Source: UBA12018 sp051656605 (GTDB lineage: Bacteria; Bacteroidota; Bacteroidia; Bacteroidales; CAMTPD01). Taken from it: a DNA stretch of 64,000 nucleotides. Location: the NCBI GenBank assembly GCA_051656605.1, contig JBOGCF010000043.1, positions 62,001-126,000 on the forward strand, read 5' to 3'. The notes below the pieces were generated by a model, which was not told the DNA's origin, ran no database searches, and worked only from the letters and a program-made list of their open reading frames with translations. This document shows, one piece after another, positions 9,097-17,900 of the stretch; within the stretch, counting starts at the first letter, position 1, and every line of letters starts with the position of its first letter. Position numbers and translations under genes: made by a program.

Positions 9097-10116
9097 TTAG
9101 TGTGCCGACTCGAATTGCTCTAAGAAACGCTGGTCGTTTTCGGAGAACAAACGAAGGTCTTTTACCTGGTATTTCAGGTTGGTGATACGTTCTACACCCA
9201 TTCCTAATGCGTAGCCTGAGTATACTTTGCTGTCGATACCGCAGCTTTCAAGTACATTAGGGTCTACCATACCGCAACCTAGGATTTCTACCCATCCTGT
9301 GTGTTTACAGAAAGGACAGCCTTTGCCTCCACATAGGTTACATGAGATGTCCATTTCGGCTGATGGCTCGGTGAATGGGAAGTATGACGGACGTAGACGG
9401 ATTTTGGTGTCGGCACCGAACATCTCTTTTGCGAAGAACAAAAGGGCTTGTTTTAGGTCGGCAAACGATACGTTTTTGTCTACATAGAGTGCTTCTACTT
9501 GGTGGAAGAAACAGTGTGCACGGTACGAAATGGCTTCGTTGCGGTATACACGTCCCGGACACATGATGCGGATAGGAGGTTGTGTAGTCTCCATTACGCG
9601 TGTTTGTACCGATGATGTGTGTGTGCGAAGTAGTACTTCCGGTGTGTGTGCTACGAAGAATGTATCTTGCATATCACGTGCAGGGTGATCTTCCGCGAAA
9701 TTTAAAGATGAGAATACGTGCCAGTCGTCTTCGATTTCCGGACCTTCGGCGATACTGAAGCCAAGACGGTTGAAGATGTCGCAGATCTCTTTCTTTACAA
9801 GAGATAGCGGGTGGCGTGTGCCTAGGTGAATAGGATAGGCTGTGCGTGTAAGATCGATCTCGTCGTTGCTTCCACTCATGTTTTCAAATGCTTCTTTCAA
9901 CGCGTTGATTTTGTTTTGCGCTGTATCTTTTAGGATATTAAGCATTTTACCTACTTCTTTCTTTTGCTCAGGAGCTACGTTGCGAAACTCGTTGAACAAT
10001 ACAGAGATTTCACCTTTTTTGCTAAGGTACTTGATACGTAGTGCTTCTAATTCTTCTGTATTTGCTGCCGATAGATTTTCTATTTCACCTAGTAGCGTAT
10101 TTATTTTGTCAATCAT
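9097..10116 (-). CDS. pheS: Phenylalanine--tRNA ligase alpha subunit
   Basis: Catalytic subunit of the cytosolic (alpha-beta)2 PheRS, charging tRNA-Phe. 339 residues, the usual length. The N-terminal coiled coil (residues 1-90) is followed by the class II core: HPARDMQDTFF (motif 2 region), LRTHTSSVQTR, then RNEAISYRAHCFFHQVEAL and the terminal motif 3 GYALGMGVERITNLKY. A Cys cluster near residue 260 (CNLCGGKGCPFC) resembles a Zn site and is common in Bacteroidetes PheS. pheT is not in the window, so the two subunits are encoded apart. The gene is divergent from dapF and has its own promoter at 10160-10189. Confidence 0.97.
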   Translation of the reverse strand: MIDKINTLLGEIENLSAANTEELEALRIKYLSKKGEISVLFNEFRNVAPEQKKEVGKMLNILKDTAQNKINALKEAFENMSGSNDEIDLTRTAYPIHLGTRHPLSLVKKEICDIFNRLGFSIAEGPEIEDDWHVFSSLNFAEDHPARDMQDTFFVAHTPEVLLRTHTSSVQTRVMETTQPPIRIMCPGRVYRNEAISYRAHCFFHQVEALYVDKNVSFADLKQALLFFAKEMFGADTKIRLRPSYFPFTEPSAEMDISCNLCGGKGCPFCKHTGWVEILGCGMVDPNVLESCGIDSKVYSGYALGMGVERITNLKYQVKDLRLFSENDQRFLEQFESAH

Positions 10117-10159
10117 CTTTAAAAGCGTTATTTAATTACGAGTTGAATATTTCGTGCTG

Positions 10160-10189
10160 CAAAATTAAAGGTTTATTTCAAAAACACAA
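10160..10189 (-). promoter_or_regulatory. Promoter of pheS
   Basis: On the minus strand TAATTTTG (10167-10160) matches TAnnTTTG, and TTG (10189-10187) lies 19 nt upstream. The -7 box is 43 nt before the pheS ATG. Confidence 0.55.
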
Positions 10190-10413
10190 TTCTATAGTGT
10201 TCAAAATCTATTTTTCATGCGATTAATACATTGTGTTGTTTTTGTGTCATATTGTAAGTGTTTGGCTGTTTTGTGGTTTACGCTTTGTAGGTTTATTTTA
10301 GATTCATCTAGCATAAGGGTTGGTGAAAGTTCTTTTTGTGTGACAAAAACATACTTTATTATTTAATAAATGATAAAATGTTTGTGAAGTGTGATTTCTT
10401 TGCATCTTTTCGT

Positions 10414-10443
10414 TTTGATAATTCAGATTAATGTGTACTTTTG
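10414..10443 (+). promoter_or_regulatory. Promoter of dapF-dapL
   Basis: TTTG (10414-10417), 18 nt, then TACTTTTG (10436-10443), a full TAnnTTTG match. The predicted start lies near 10450, about 50 nt before the dapF ATG. The rest of the 386-bp pheS/dapF divergent region is AT-rich, with no gene visible. Confidence 0.6.
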
Positions 10444-10502
10444 TTTGTGTGAATGTGATATAAGTAACATAAAGGTAATATTTATTACAAAAATACAGAA
10501 AT

Positions 10503-11342
10503 ATGCTACAGTTTACGAAAATGCAAGGAGCCGGCAACGATTATATATATGTAAATGGCTTTACCCACGAGATTACTGACTATGCCGATGCGGCAAGAAA
10601 GCTTAGCGATCGTCACTTCGGAATCGGATCTGATGGGTTGGTGATGATTCTGCCTTCGGAAATGTGCGACTTTAGAATGCGTATGTTTAACTCGGATGGG
10701 TCGGAATCGGAGATGTGTGGGAACGCAGCGCGGTGTGTAGCAAAATATGTATACGATAAAGGTCTTGTCAATAAAGATGTGATTACACTCGAAACCGGTG
10801 CCGGCGTGAAAGTGTTGCGACTCAATATTGAAGACAATGTGGTGAAAAGTGTAACGGTAGACATGGGTGAGCCGATTCTTGAGGCTGCCAACGTGCCGGT
10901 AACATGGAGCGCCGAGCGAATGATTGCTGAGCCTGTGCACGTAGATGGTAAAGACTGGCGCATTACTGCTGTTTCGATGGGTAATCCGCATGCAGTAATT
11001 TTTACCGAAAATATAAAAGACCTTCACCTTCCTTACCTTGGCCCTTTGTTTGAAAACCACACAATCTTTCCCCGACGTACAAATACAGAATTTATTGAAG
11101 TAATAGACCGCAATACGCTAAATATGCGTGTGTGGGAACGTGGTGCAGGCGAAACGCTGGCTTGTGGCACGGGTGCTTGCGCTGTGCTTGTAGCGGCGGT
11201 GTTGAATGGTCTTACCGAACGCAAGACTACGATTCATTTGCTTGGGGGTGACTTGGTGATTGAATGGGACGAAAAAACAAATCACGTGTTTATGACAGGT
11301 GATGCAGTGACTGTATTTGAAGGAACAACCAATTTAGTTTAA
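10503..11342 (+). CDS. dapF: Diaminopimelate epimerase
   Basis: Cytosolic enzyme converting LL-diaminopimelate to the meso form, the precursor of lysine and peptidoglycan cross-links. 279 residues with both catalytic Cys motifs of the cofactor-independent two-base mechanism: Cys72 in SESEMCGNAARCVA and the second Cys near residue 221 in GETLACGTGACA. The opening FTKMQGAGNDYIYV is the standard DapF start. Followed after 9 nt by dapL, which makes its substrate; the two form an operon. Confidence 0.98.
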   Translation: MLQFTKMQGAGNDYIYVNGFTHEITDYADAARKLSDRHFGIGSDGLVMILPSEMCDFRMRMFNSDGSESEMCGNAARCVAKYVYDKGLVNKDVITLETGAGVKVLRLNIEDNVVKSVTVDMGEPILEAANVPVTWSAERMIAEPVHVDGKDWRITAVSMGNPHAVIFTENIKDLHLPYLGPLFENHTIFPRRTNTEFIEVIDRNTLNMRVWERGAGETLACGTGACAVLVAAVLNGLTERKTTIHLLGGDLVIEWDEKTNHVFMTGDAVTVFEGTTNLV

Positions 11343-11351
11343 GAATAAGAT

Positions 11352-12584
11352 ATGGCATTAGTTAATGAGAATTATTTAAAATTACCCGGAAGCTATTTGT
11401 TTTCGGAGATTGCAAAAAGAGTAGAAGCCTATAAAACTGCTAATCCTGAAGCGGAGATTATCCGTTTGGGTATTGGTGATGTGACCAAACCATTGGTGCC
11501 TGAGGTTGTAAAGGCTATGCACAATGCGGTGGATGAGATGTCTGTGGCTGCTTCGTTTAGAGGGTATGGCCCGGAGCAAGGATACCGCTTTTTGATTGAT
11601 CTGATTATTGAAAATGATTTCCGTACGCGTGGCGTAGAACTTGACTTTGACGAGGTTTTCGTGAGTGATGGTTCTAAAAGTGACTGCGGTAATATCGGAG
11701 ATATCTTGGGGATAGATAATACGGTGGCTGTAATGGACCCGGTGTATCCTGTATATATTGATACGAACGTAATGGCAGGACGTGCCGGTTCGTTGAACGA
11801 AATGGGCTATTGGAATAATTTGGTATATATTCCATGTACGGCCGAAAACAACTTTATTCCATCGCTTCCGGAAAAACGGGTAGATGTGATCTACTTGTGT
11901 TTCCCAAACAATCCTACCGGTACTACACTGACAAAGGATCAATTGAAGCAATGGGTTGATTATGCGCTTGACAACCAGGCGATCATTTTGTTTGACGCGG
12001 CTTATGAGGCGTTTATTGCCGAAGAGGATGTTCCTCATAGTATCTACGAAATCGAGGGTGCGAAGGAGTGTGCGATCGAGTTTAGAAGTTTCTCTAAAAC
12101 GGCCGGATTTACCGGTACGCGTTGTGCATACACGGTGGTGCCTAAGCAATTGATGGCTTACACGGCAGAAGGTGCTCCGGTTTCGTTGAACAAACTGTGG
12201 AATCGTCGTCAGTGCACAAAGTTCAATGGTGTTCCTTATGTAATTCAACGTGCGGCTGAGGCTGTATATTCTGAAGAAGGAAAACGCCAGGTGAAAGAGG
12301 TGATTGCTTATTACCTCGAAAATGCGAAGTTGATTCGCGAAGGTCTGAAGGAGCAAGGACTGAGTATTGTGGGTGGTGTAAACTCTCCATATATCTGGTT
12401 GAAAACTCCGGAGGGTATGTCTTCTTGGGATTTCTTTGATTTTATGCTTACGAAGTTGAATATCGTGGGTACTCCGGGCTCGGGCTTTGGTCCTAGCGGT
12501 GAGGGTTACTTCCGTCTTACGGCTTTTGGTACGCGTGAGAATTGCCTTGCGGCAATCGAAAGAATCAAAGGAGCTAAATTCTAG
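11352..12584 (+). CDS. dapL: LL-diaminopimelate aminotransferase
   Basis: PLP-dependent class I/II aminotransferase turning tetrahydrodipicolinate directly into LL-diaminopimelate with glutamate as amino donor, which bypasses the DapD/DapC/DapE acyl route. 410 residues, the family length. Visible motifs: RLGIGDVTKPL near the N-terminus, CFPNNPTGT in the middle, and RSFSKTAGFTGTRC containing the PLP-binding Lys. It lies directly behind dapF, so the last two steps to meso-DAP are encoded together. Established as the lysine route in Bacteroidetes; assignment is secure. Confidence 0.98.
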   Translation: MALVNENYLKLPGSYLFSEIAKRVEAYKTANPEAEIIRLGIGDVTKPLVPEVVKAMHNAVDEMSVAASFRGYGPEQGYRFLIDLIIENDFRTRGVELDFDEVFVSDGSKSDCGNIGDILGIDNTVAVMDPVYPVYIDTNVMAGRAGSLNEMGYWNNLVYIPCTAENNFIPSLPEKRVDVIYLCFPNNPTGTTLTKDQLKQWVDYALDNQAIILFDAAYEAFIAEEDVPHSIYEIEGAKECAIEFRSFSKTAGFTGTRCAYTVVPKQLMAYTAEGAPVSLNKLWNRRQCTKFNGVPYVIQRAAEAVYSEEGKRQVKEVIAYYLENAKLIREGLKEQGLSIVGGVNSPYIWLKTPEGMSSWDFFDFMLTKLNIVGTPGSGFGPSGEGYFRLTAFGTRENCLAAIERIKGAKF

Positions 12585-12602
12585 TATATCATATTATTTA
12601 CT

Positions 12603-12684
12603 GATTCTATAAGGATTTGTTTTATTTCTCCGACGGGAGAATTCCAAATGAGGGGCTTTTGCCGGGGAAATAAACGGATTCTAT
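12603..12684 (+). promoter_or_regulatory. Structured leader upstream of glnN
   Basis: Between dapL and glnN, TTTATTTCTCC (12622-12632) pairs with GGGGAAATAAA (12664-12674) with one G-T wobble. Inside it a TTCTCC/GGAGAA hairpin is a competing fold, and the octamer GATTCTAT occurs at both ends (12603-12610, 12677-12684). There is no T-tract, so it is not an ordinary terminator. It could be a 5' UTR element controlling glnN in response to nitrogen. No riboswitch class was recognised. Confidence 0.35.
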
Positions 12685-12708
12685 CATCAAGCTTAAAATT
12701 TATAAACT

Positions 12709-14898
12709 ATGTCAATCTCACGTTTTCATGCTGTAGAGAAAGCATCGAACCGAAAGGCTGTAGATGCGATTGTACCCGAAAAGAAAGTGTCTGAATATTA
12801 CGGACAACACGTCTTTGACCGAAAAGCAATGCAGAAATATCTGACAAAAGATACGTATAAGCAGTTGGTCAATGCTATTGATAACGGATTGCCTATTGAT
12901 CGCTCGATTGCTGATCATGTGGCTGCAGGAATGCGAATGTGGGCTTTGGAACAGGGGGCAACTCACTATACGCACTGGTTTCACCCGCTAAATGAAGGTA
13001 CGGCCGAAAAGCATGATGCTTTTATCGAGCACGATGGCGCAGGTGGTGTAATGGAAGAATTTAGCGGTAAGCTGTTGGTACAACAGGAGCCTGATGCTTC
13101 GAGCTTCCCGAATGGCGGACTAAGAAATACCTTTGAGGCGCGTGGATACTCGGCGTGGGATCCTTCTTCACCGGCTTTCGTAATCGACGATACGCTTTGT
13201 ATTCCTACCATCTTTATTGCGTATACCGGAGAGGCTCTCGACTACAAAACGCCGTTGATCAGATCGCTAAGTGTGATTGATGAGGCTGCGACAAGAGTTT
13301 GTAAGTTGTTTAGCGATAATGTAGAATCGGTTACTTCATACCTTGGATGGGAACAAGAATATTTCCTTGTTGATGAGGATTTGTTTGCTACACGTCCCGA
13401 CTTGATGCTTACGGAGCGTACCTTGATGGGGCACGAAAGCGCGAAAAACCAACAGCTCGAAGATCATTACTTTGGTGCGATCCCTAAAAGGGTGCAGGAG
13501 TTTATGAAGGATCTTGAGTACGAATCTTACTTGCTTGGAATACCGGTAAAAACACGACACAACGAAGTGGCTCCTAATCAGTTTGAATTGGCGCCTATTT
13601 ACGAAGAGACCAATCTCGCTGTAGACCATAATCTGCTTATCATGTCTGTAATGAAGCGCGTAGCTTCGCGCCATAATTTCAGAGTACTACTTCACGAAAA
13701 GCCTTTCAAAGGTGTAAATGGTTCGGGAAAACACAACAACTGGTCGTTGATTACCAATACGGGTGTAAACCTTTTCTCTCCGGGCAAAGACCAAACTCAA
13801 AACCTGCTGTTTATTACGTTTATCGTAAATACGCAGATGGCGGTTTACAAAAACAATGCAATGCTGAAGGCTGCTATCGCTTCGGCAAATAATGCGCACC
13901 GATTGGGTGCTAATGAGGCTCCACCGGCTATCATTTCTTCTTTCTTGGGTACTCAGGTGTCGTCTATCTTGGATGCATTTGAAACTTCAAGTATCCATGA
14001 TGCGATTATCGTAGATGAGAAAAAGGGCTTGAAGCTTGGTGTAGGTCAAATTCCTGAACTGCTTCTTGATAATACGGATCGTAATCGTACTTCGCCTTTT
14101 GCTTTTACGGGCAATCGCTTTGAATTTAGAGCGGTGGGTTCGTCGGCCAACTGTGCCGAGGCGATGATTGCGCTTAACACGGCTGTTGCTTATCAGCTAA
14201 ACAACTTCATGACGGAGATCGAATTGTTGATTGCCGGTGGGGTGTCGAAACAAGAGGCGATCTTCTCTGTTTTGAAAAGCTATATCAAGGAGTCGAAGCC
14301 GATTCGTTTTGATGGCAACGGATATAGCGATGCTTGGAAGGCGGAGGCTAAATCTCGCGGTCTTGACTGTGAAACAAGTGTGCCGCTGCAATACGACGCT
14401 TATATGAGCAAACAAACATTGGATATGTTTAAGCAAACGGGTGTGCTTTCTGAAGTGGAATTGCATGCTCGTAGCGAAGTGAAGTGGGAGATTTACGCGA
14501 AGAAGATTCAGATCGAGTCGCGTGTGTTGGGTGATTTGTCGCTCAATCATATCATCCCTGTAGGGATTCAGTATCAATCGAGCTTGCTTGAGAATGTGAT
14601 TCGTCTCAAAGAGTTGATGGGGCACAGTGAGTATAAGACGATGGCTGCCGAACCGCTTCGCCTGATTGCTAAGATATCGGAGCATGTGAACGCTGTGAAT
14701 GCGTTGGTGCATGAGATGGTAGATCAGCGTAAAGCTGCCAATATCATTGAAGATGCCCGTGAAAAGGCGATTGCTTATCACGATCATGTGGCTCCTTATT
14801 TGGATAAAATTCGATATCATATCGATAAATTGGAATTGATGGTCGACAATCAAATGTGGCCTCTTCCAAAATACAGAGAATTATTATTTATTCGCTAA
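12709..14898 (+). CDS. glnN: Glutamine synthetase type III
   Basis: ATP-dependent synthesis of glutamine from glutamate and ammonia. 729 residues, the size of the GSIII family first known from Bacteroides fragilis, against about 470 for GSI. The N-terminal GSIII domain (MAAGMRMWALEQGATHYTHW) precedes the catalytic core: QEYFLVDED (metal ligands), VAPNQFELAP, and NGSGKHNNWSL with the ATP-site residues. The C-terminal 150 residues are GSIII-specific. gltB and gltD follow on the same strand, giving a complete GS-GOGAT ammonia-assimilation cluster. A structured leader precedes the gene and a terminator-like hairpin follows it. Confidence 0.97.
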   Translation: MSISRFHAVEKASNRKAVDAIVPEKKVSEYYGQHVFDRKAMQKYLTKDTYKQLVNAIDNGLPIDRSIADHVAAGMRMWALEQGATHYTHWFHPLNEGTAEKHDAFIEHDGAGGVMEEFSGKLLVQQEPDASSFPNGGLRNTFEARGYSAWDPSSPAFVIDDTLCIPTIFIAYTGEALDYKTPLIRSLSVIDEAATRVCKLFSDNVESVTSYLGWEQEYFLVDEDLFATRPDLMLTERTLMGHESAKNQQLEDHYFGAIPKRVQEFMKDLEYESYLLGIPVKTRHNEVAPNQFELAPIYEETNLAVDHNLLIMSVMKRVASRHNFRVLLHEKPFKGVNGSGKHNNWSLITNTGVNLFSPGKDQTQNLLFITFIVNTQMAVYKNNAMLKAAIASANNAHRLGANEAPPAIISSFLGTQVSSILDAFETSSIHDAIIVDEKKGLKLGVGQIPELLLDNTDRNRTSPFAFTGNRFEFRAVGSSANCAEAMIALNTAVAYQLNNFMTEIELLIAGGVSKQEAIFSVLKSYIKESKPIRFDGNGYSDAWKAEAKSRGLDCETSVPLQYDAYMSKQTLDMFKQTGVLSEVELHARSEVKWEIYAKKIQIESRVLGDLSLNHIIPVGIQYQSSLLENVIRLKELMGHSEYKTMAAEPLRLIAKISEHVNAVNALVHEMVDQRKAANIIEDAREKAIAYHDHVAPYLDKIRYHIDKLELMVDNQMWPLPKYRELLFIR

Positions 14899-14919
14899 AT
14901 TGGGTTGTTAAATGACAAA

Positions 14920-14962
14920 AGGAAGTCTTGGTGTGAGAGACATCGGGCTTCCTGCTTTTTTC
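14920..14962 (+). terminator. Terminator or attenuator between glnN and gltB
   Basis: AGGAAG (14920-14925) pairs with CTTCCT (14948-14953), with GTCT/AGAC inside, followed by a T-rich run. Only 27 nt then remain before the gltB ATG and I see no full promoter there, so partial read-through is likely. Confidence 0.65.
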
Positions 14963-14989
14963 TAATTACATTAATATACTACACATACA

Positions 14990-17900
14990 ATGAGAAATTT
15001 AATTCCGGAAGCACAAGGACTTTACGTACCATCGCAAGAGCATGATGCTTGTGGGGTGGGAATGATCCTGAATATATATGGTCAGAAATCGCACGAGATT
15101 GTAGAGAATGGATTGAGCATTCTTGAAAATATGACACACCGCGGCGCAGAAGGTGCCGATAGTAAGACTGGTGATGGTGCCGGGATTATGGTTCAGATTC
15201 CACACGAATTTATCTTATTACAGGGTATTGCTGTGCCCGAGAAGGGTCGTTATGGTACCGGACTTGTTTTTCTTCCGAAGGATAATGATGAGGCCAATGC
15301 TTGTATGGCACTGCTCGAAGCTACGATCAAGGAGGCTTCGCTTACGTTGCTTGCTGTGAGGGATGTTCCGGTATGCAGCGAAATTCTTGGTATCGACTCG
15401 GGTAAAAACGAGCCGCAGATAAAGCAAATATTTGTTTCGGGTAGTGTTGCTCCCGAAGAACTCGAACTTGCGCTCTATATCTTGAGAAAGAAGGTGGAGA
15501 GGGCTGCGCTGGAGTTGGATATTACCCAACGTCGCAGTTTTTATATCGTGAGTCTTTCTACGCAACGTATGATTTATAAAGGGATGCTTTCTTCTACACA
15601 AGTGCGTCCTTATTTCCCTGATCTTTCTCATCCTAACTTTACGTCGGGTATTGCTTTGGTGCATTCACGCTTTAGTACCAATACGTTTCCGACGTGGGAT
15701 CTTGCTCAGCCTTTCCGTCTAATTGGGCATAATGGGGAGATTAATACGATCCGAGGAAATCGCCTGTGGATGGAAGCGCGCGAGACAGTTTTGAAATCGG
15801 ATCGCTTGGGTGCTATTGCTGAATTATGGCCTGTGGTACAGCCTGCAATGAGTGATAGTGCTTCGCTTGATAATGTGCTTGAGTTTTTGGTGATGTCGGG
15901 AATGTCGTTGCCGCATGCATTGTCGATGCTGATTCCTGAATCGTGGAATAGTAAGAATCCTATTTCGACCGAACTAAAGGCTTTCTATGAATATCATAGT
16001 GTATTGATGGAGCCGTGGGATGGTCCGGCTACGATTTTGTTTACCGATGGTCGCTATGCCGGAGGTTTGCTAGACCGTAACGGTTTGCGTCCTGCTCGCT
16101 ATACGCTTACTACGGATGGGATGATGATCATTGCTTCGGAAACGGGTGTATTGCCTATTGCTCCGGAGCGTATCAAGGAAAAAGGTCGTCTGAAACCGGG
16201 TAAGATGTTGATGGTGGATACCGCAACGGGTACCATTTGTTATGATCCGGAATTGAAAGAGGAGCTTGCAGGTGCGTTTCCTTATAAAGCATGGCTCGAA
16301 AAGAATCGCTTGTTTCTTGATAAGATATCTTCGGGGCGTAGCGTGAAGTATACCGTAGCAGATTATGAAAAGTTGCTACACACCTACGGATACTTTAAGG
16401 AGGATATTCAACGTTCGATTATCCCAATGGCTGCCGAAGGTAAGGAGCCGATTTCGTCGATGGGGAATGATGCGCCGGTGGCTGTGTTGTCTCACAAACC
16501 ACAACGTTTGTTCAACTACTTCCGACAGTTGTTTGCGCAGGTTACGAATCCGCCTATCGACCCGATTCGTGAAGAATTGGTGATGTCGCTTAGCAGTTAT
16601 ATCGGTTCAATCCACACAAATATGCTCGAACCGATGCCTGAGCACTGTAAAATGATTAAGCTTAATTCGCCAATCATTACCAATGTGGAATTTGACCTGA
16701 TGGTCAATCTGAAATACAAAGGCTTTAGCTGTCGTACATTGCCAATGGTATTTAAATACGACGAACAAAGCAATAGCCTGCAAGATGCCCTTGACGCTCT
16801 TTGTGCCGATGCTGAAGCTGCCGTAGACGAAGGCGTGAACTTTATCGTGCTTAGCGATAGAGGAATTGACGCTGCTCATGCGCCTATACCGTCGTTGCTT
16901 GCTGTTGCTGCCGTGCATCACCACCTTATCTCTACACGCAAACGCGTGCAAACTGCTATTGTGGTAGAAACTGCCGAACCGAGAGAGGTAATGCATTTTG
17001 CATTGCTTGCCGGATTTGGCGCAAACGCAATTAATCCTTATTTGGCTTTTGCCGTGATTGATAATGTGGTGAAGAACCGCGAGATTCAACTCGACTATGC
17101 TACTGCCGAAAAGAACTACATCAAATCTGTAAATAAGGGCTTGCTCAAAGTGTTTTCGAAAATGGGGATCTCTACGCTGCGTAGTTATTGCGGAGCTCAG
17201 ATCTTCGAGGCTGTGGGGATTGGTAGCAGTGTGCTCGACAAATACTTTAAGGGGATAGCTTCGAAAATCGAAGGGGTAGAGATTGTTGATATTGCGCATG
17301 AAGCTTGTGTTCCACATTATGAGGCGTTTGCGCAAGGAGAGTCTAACTCTGCCGATACGTTTCATGGTGTATTTGCTTGGCGCAAAGATGGGGAGTTTCA
17401 CGCTTGGAATCCTGAGACGATCTCAACACTTCAATTGGCTACTCGCTTGGGTAGTTATAAGAAGTTTAAAGAGTATACTGCTTCGGTAGATCATAAAGCA
17501 GAAAAATCATTTATCAGAGACTTCCTTACGTTTGAAAGCAACCCTATATCAATAGATGAGGTGGAGAGCGTGGAGTCTATTACAAAACGCTTCTGTACAG
17601 GTGCTATGTCGTACGGATCGATCAGTCGTGAAGCGCATGAGGCGATGGCCATTGCGATGAATGCCATCGGCGGTAAAAGTAATACCGGTGAAGGCGGAGA
17701 GGATCCTGAACGTTTCCATGCTAAGGAAGATGGGTCGAGTGCTCGTTCTGCAATCAAGCAGGTGGCATCGGGTCGTTTTGGTGTAACGACAGAGTATCTG
17801 GTAAATGCAGATGAAATACAAATCAAAGTAGCACAAGGTGCTAAACCGGGAGAGGGTGGTCAGCTGCCGGGTTATAAAGTGGATAAGATTATTGCAAAAA

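Noticed and set aside
16607..17401. 264-codon minus-strand ORF inside gltB
   Set aside because: Antisense to conserved gltB sequence; low-complexity translation.
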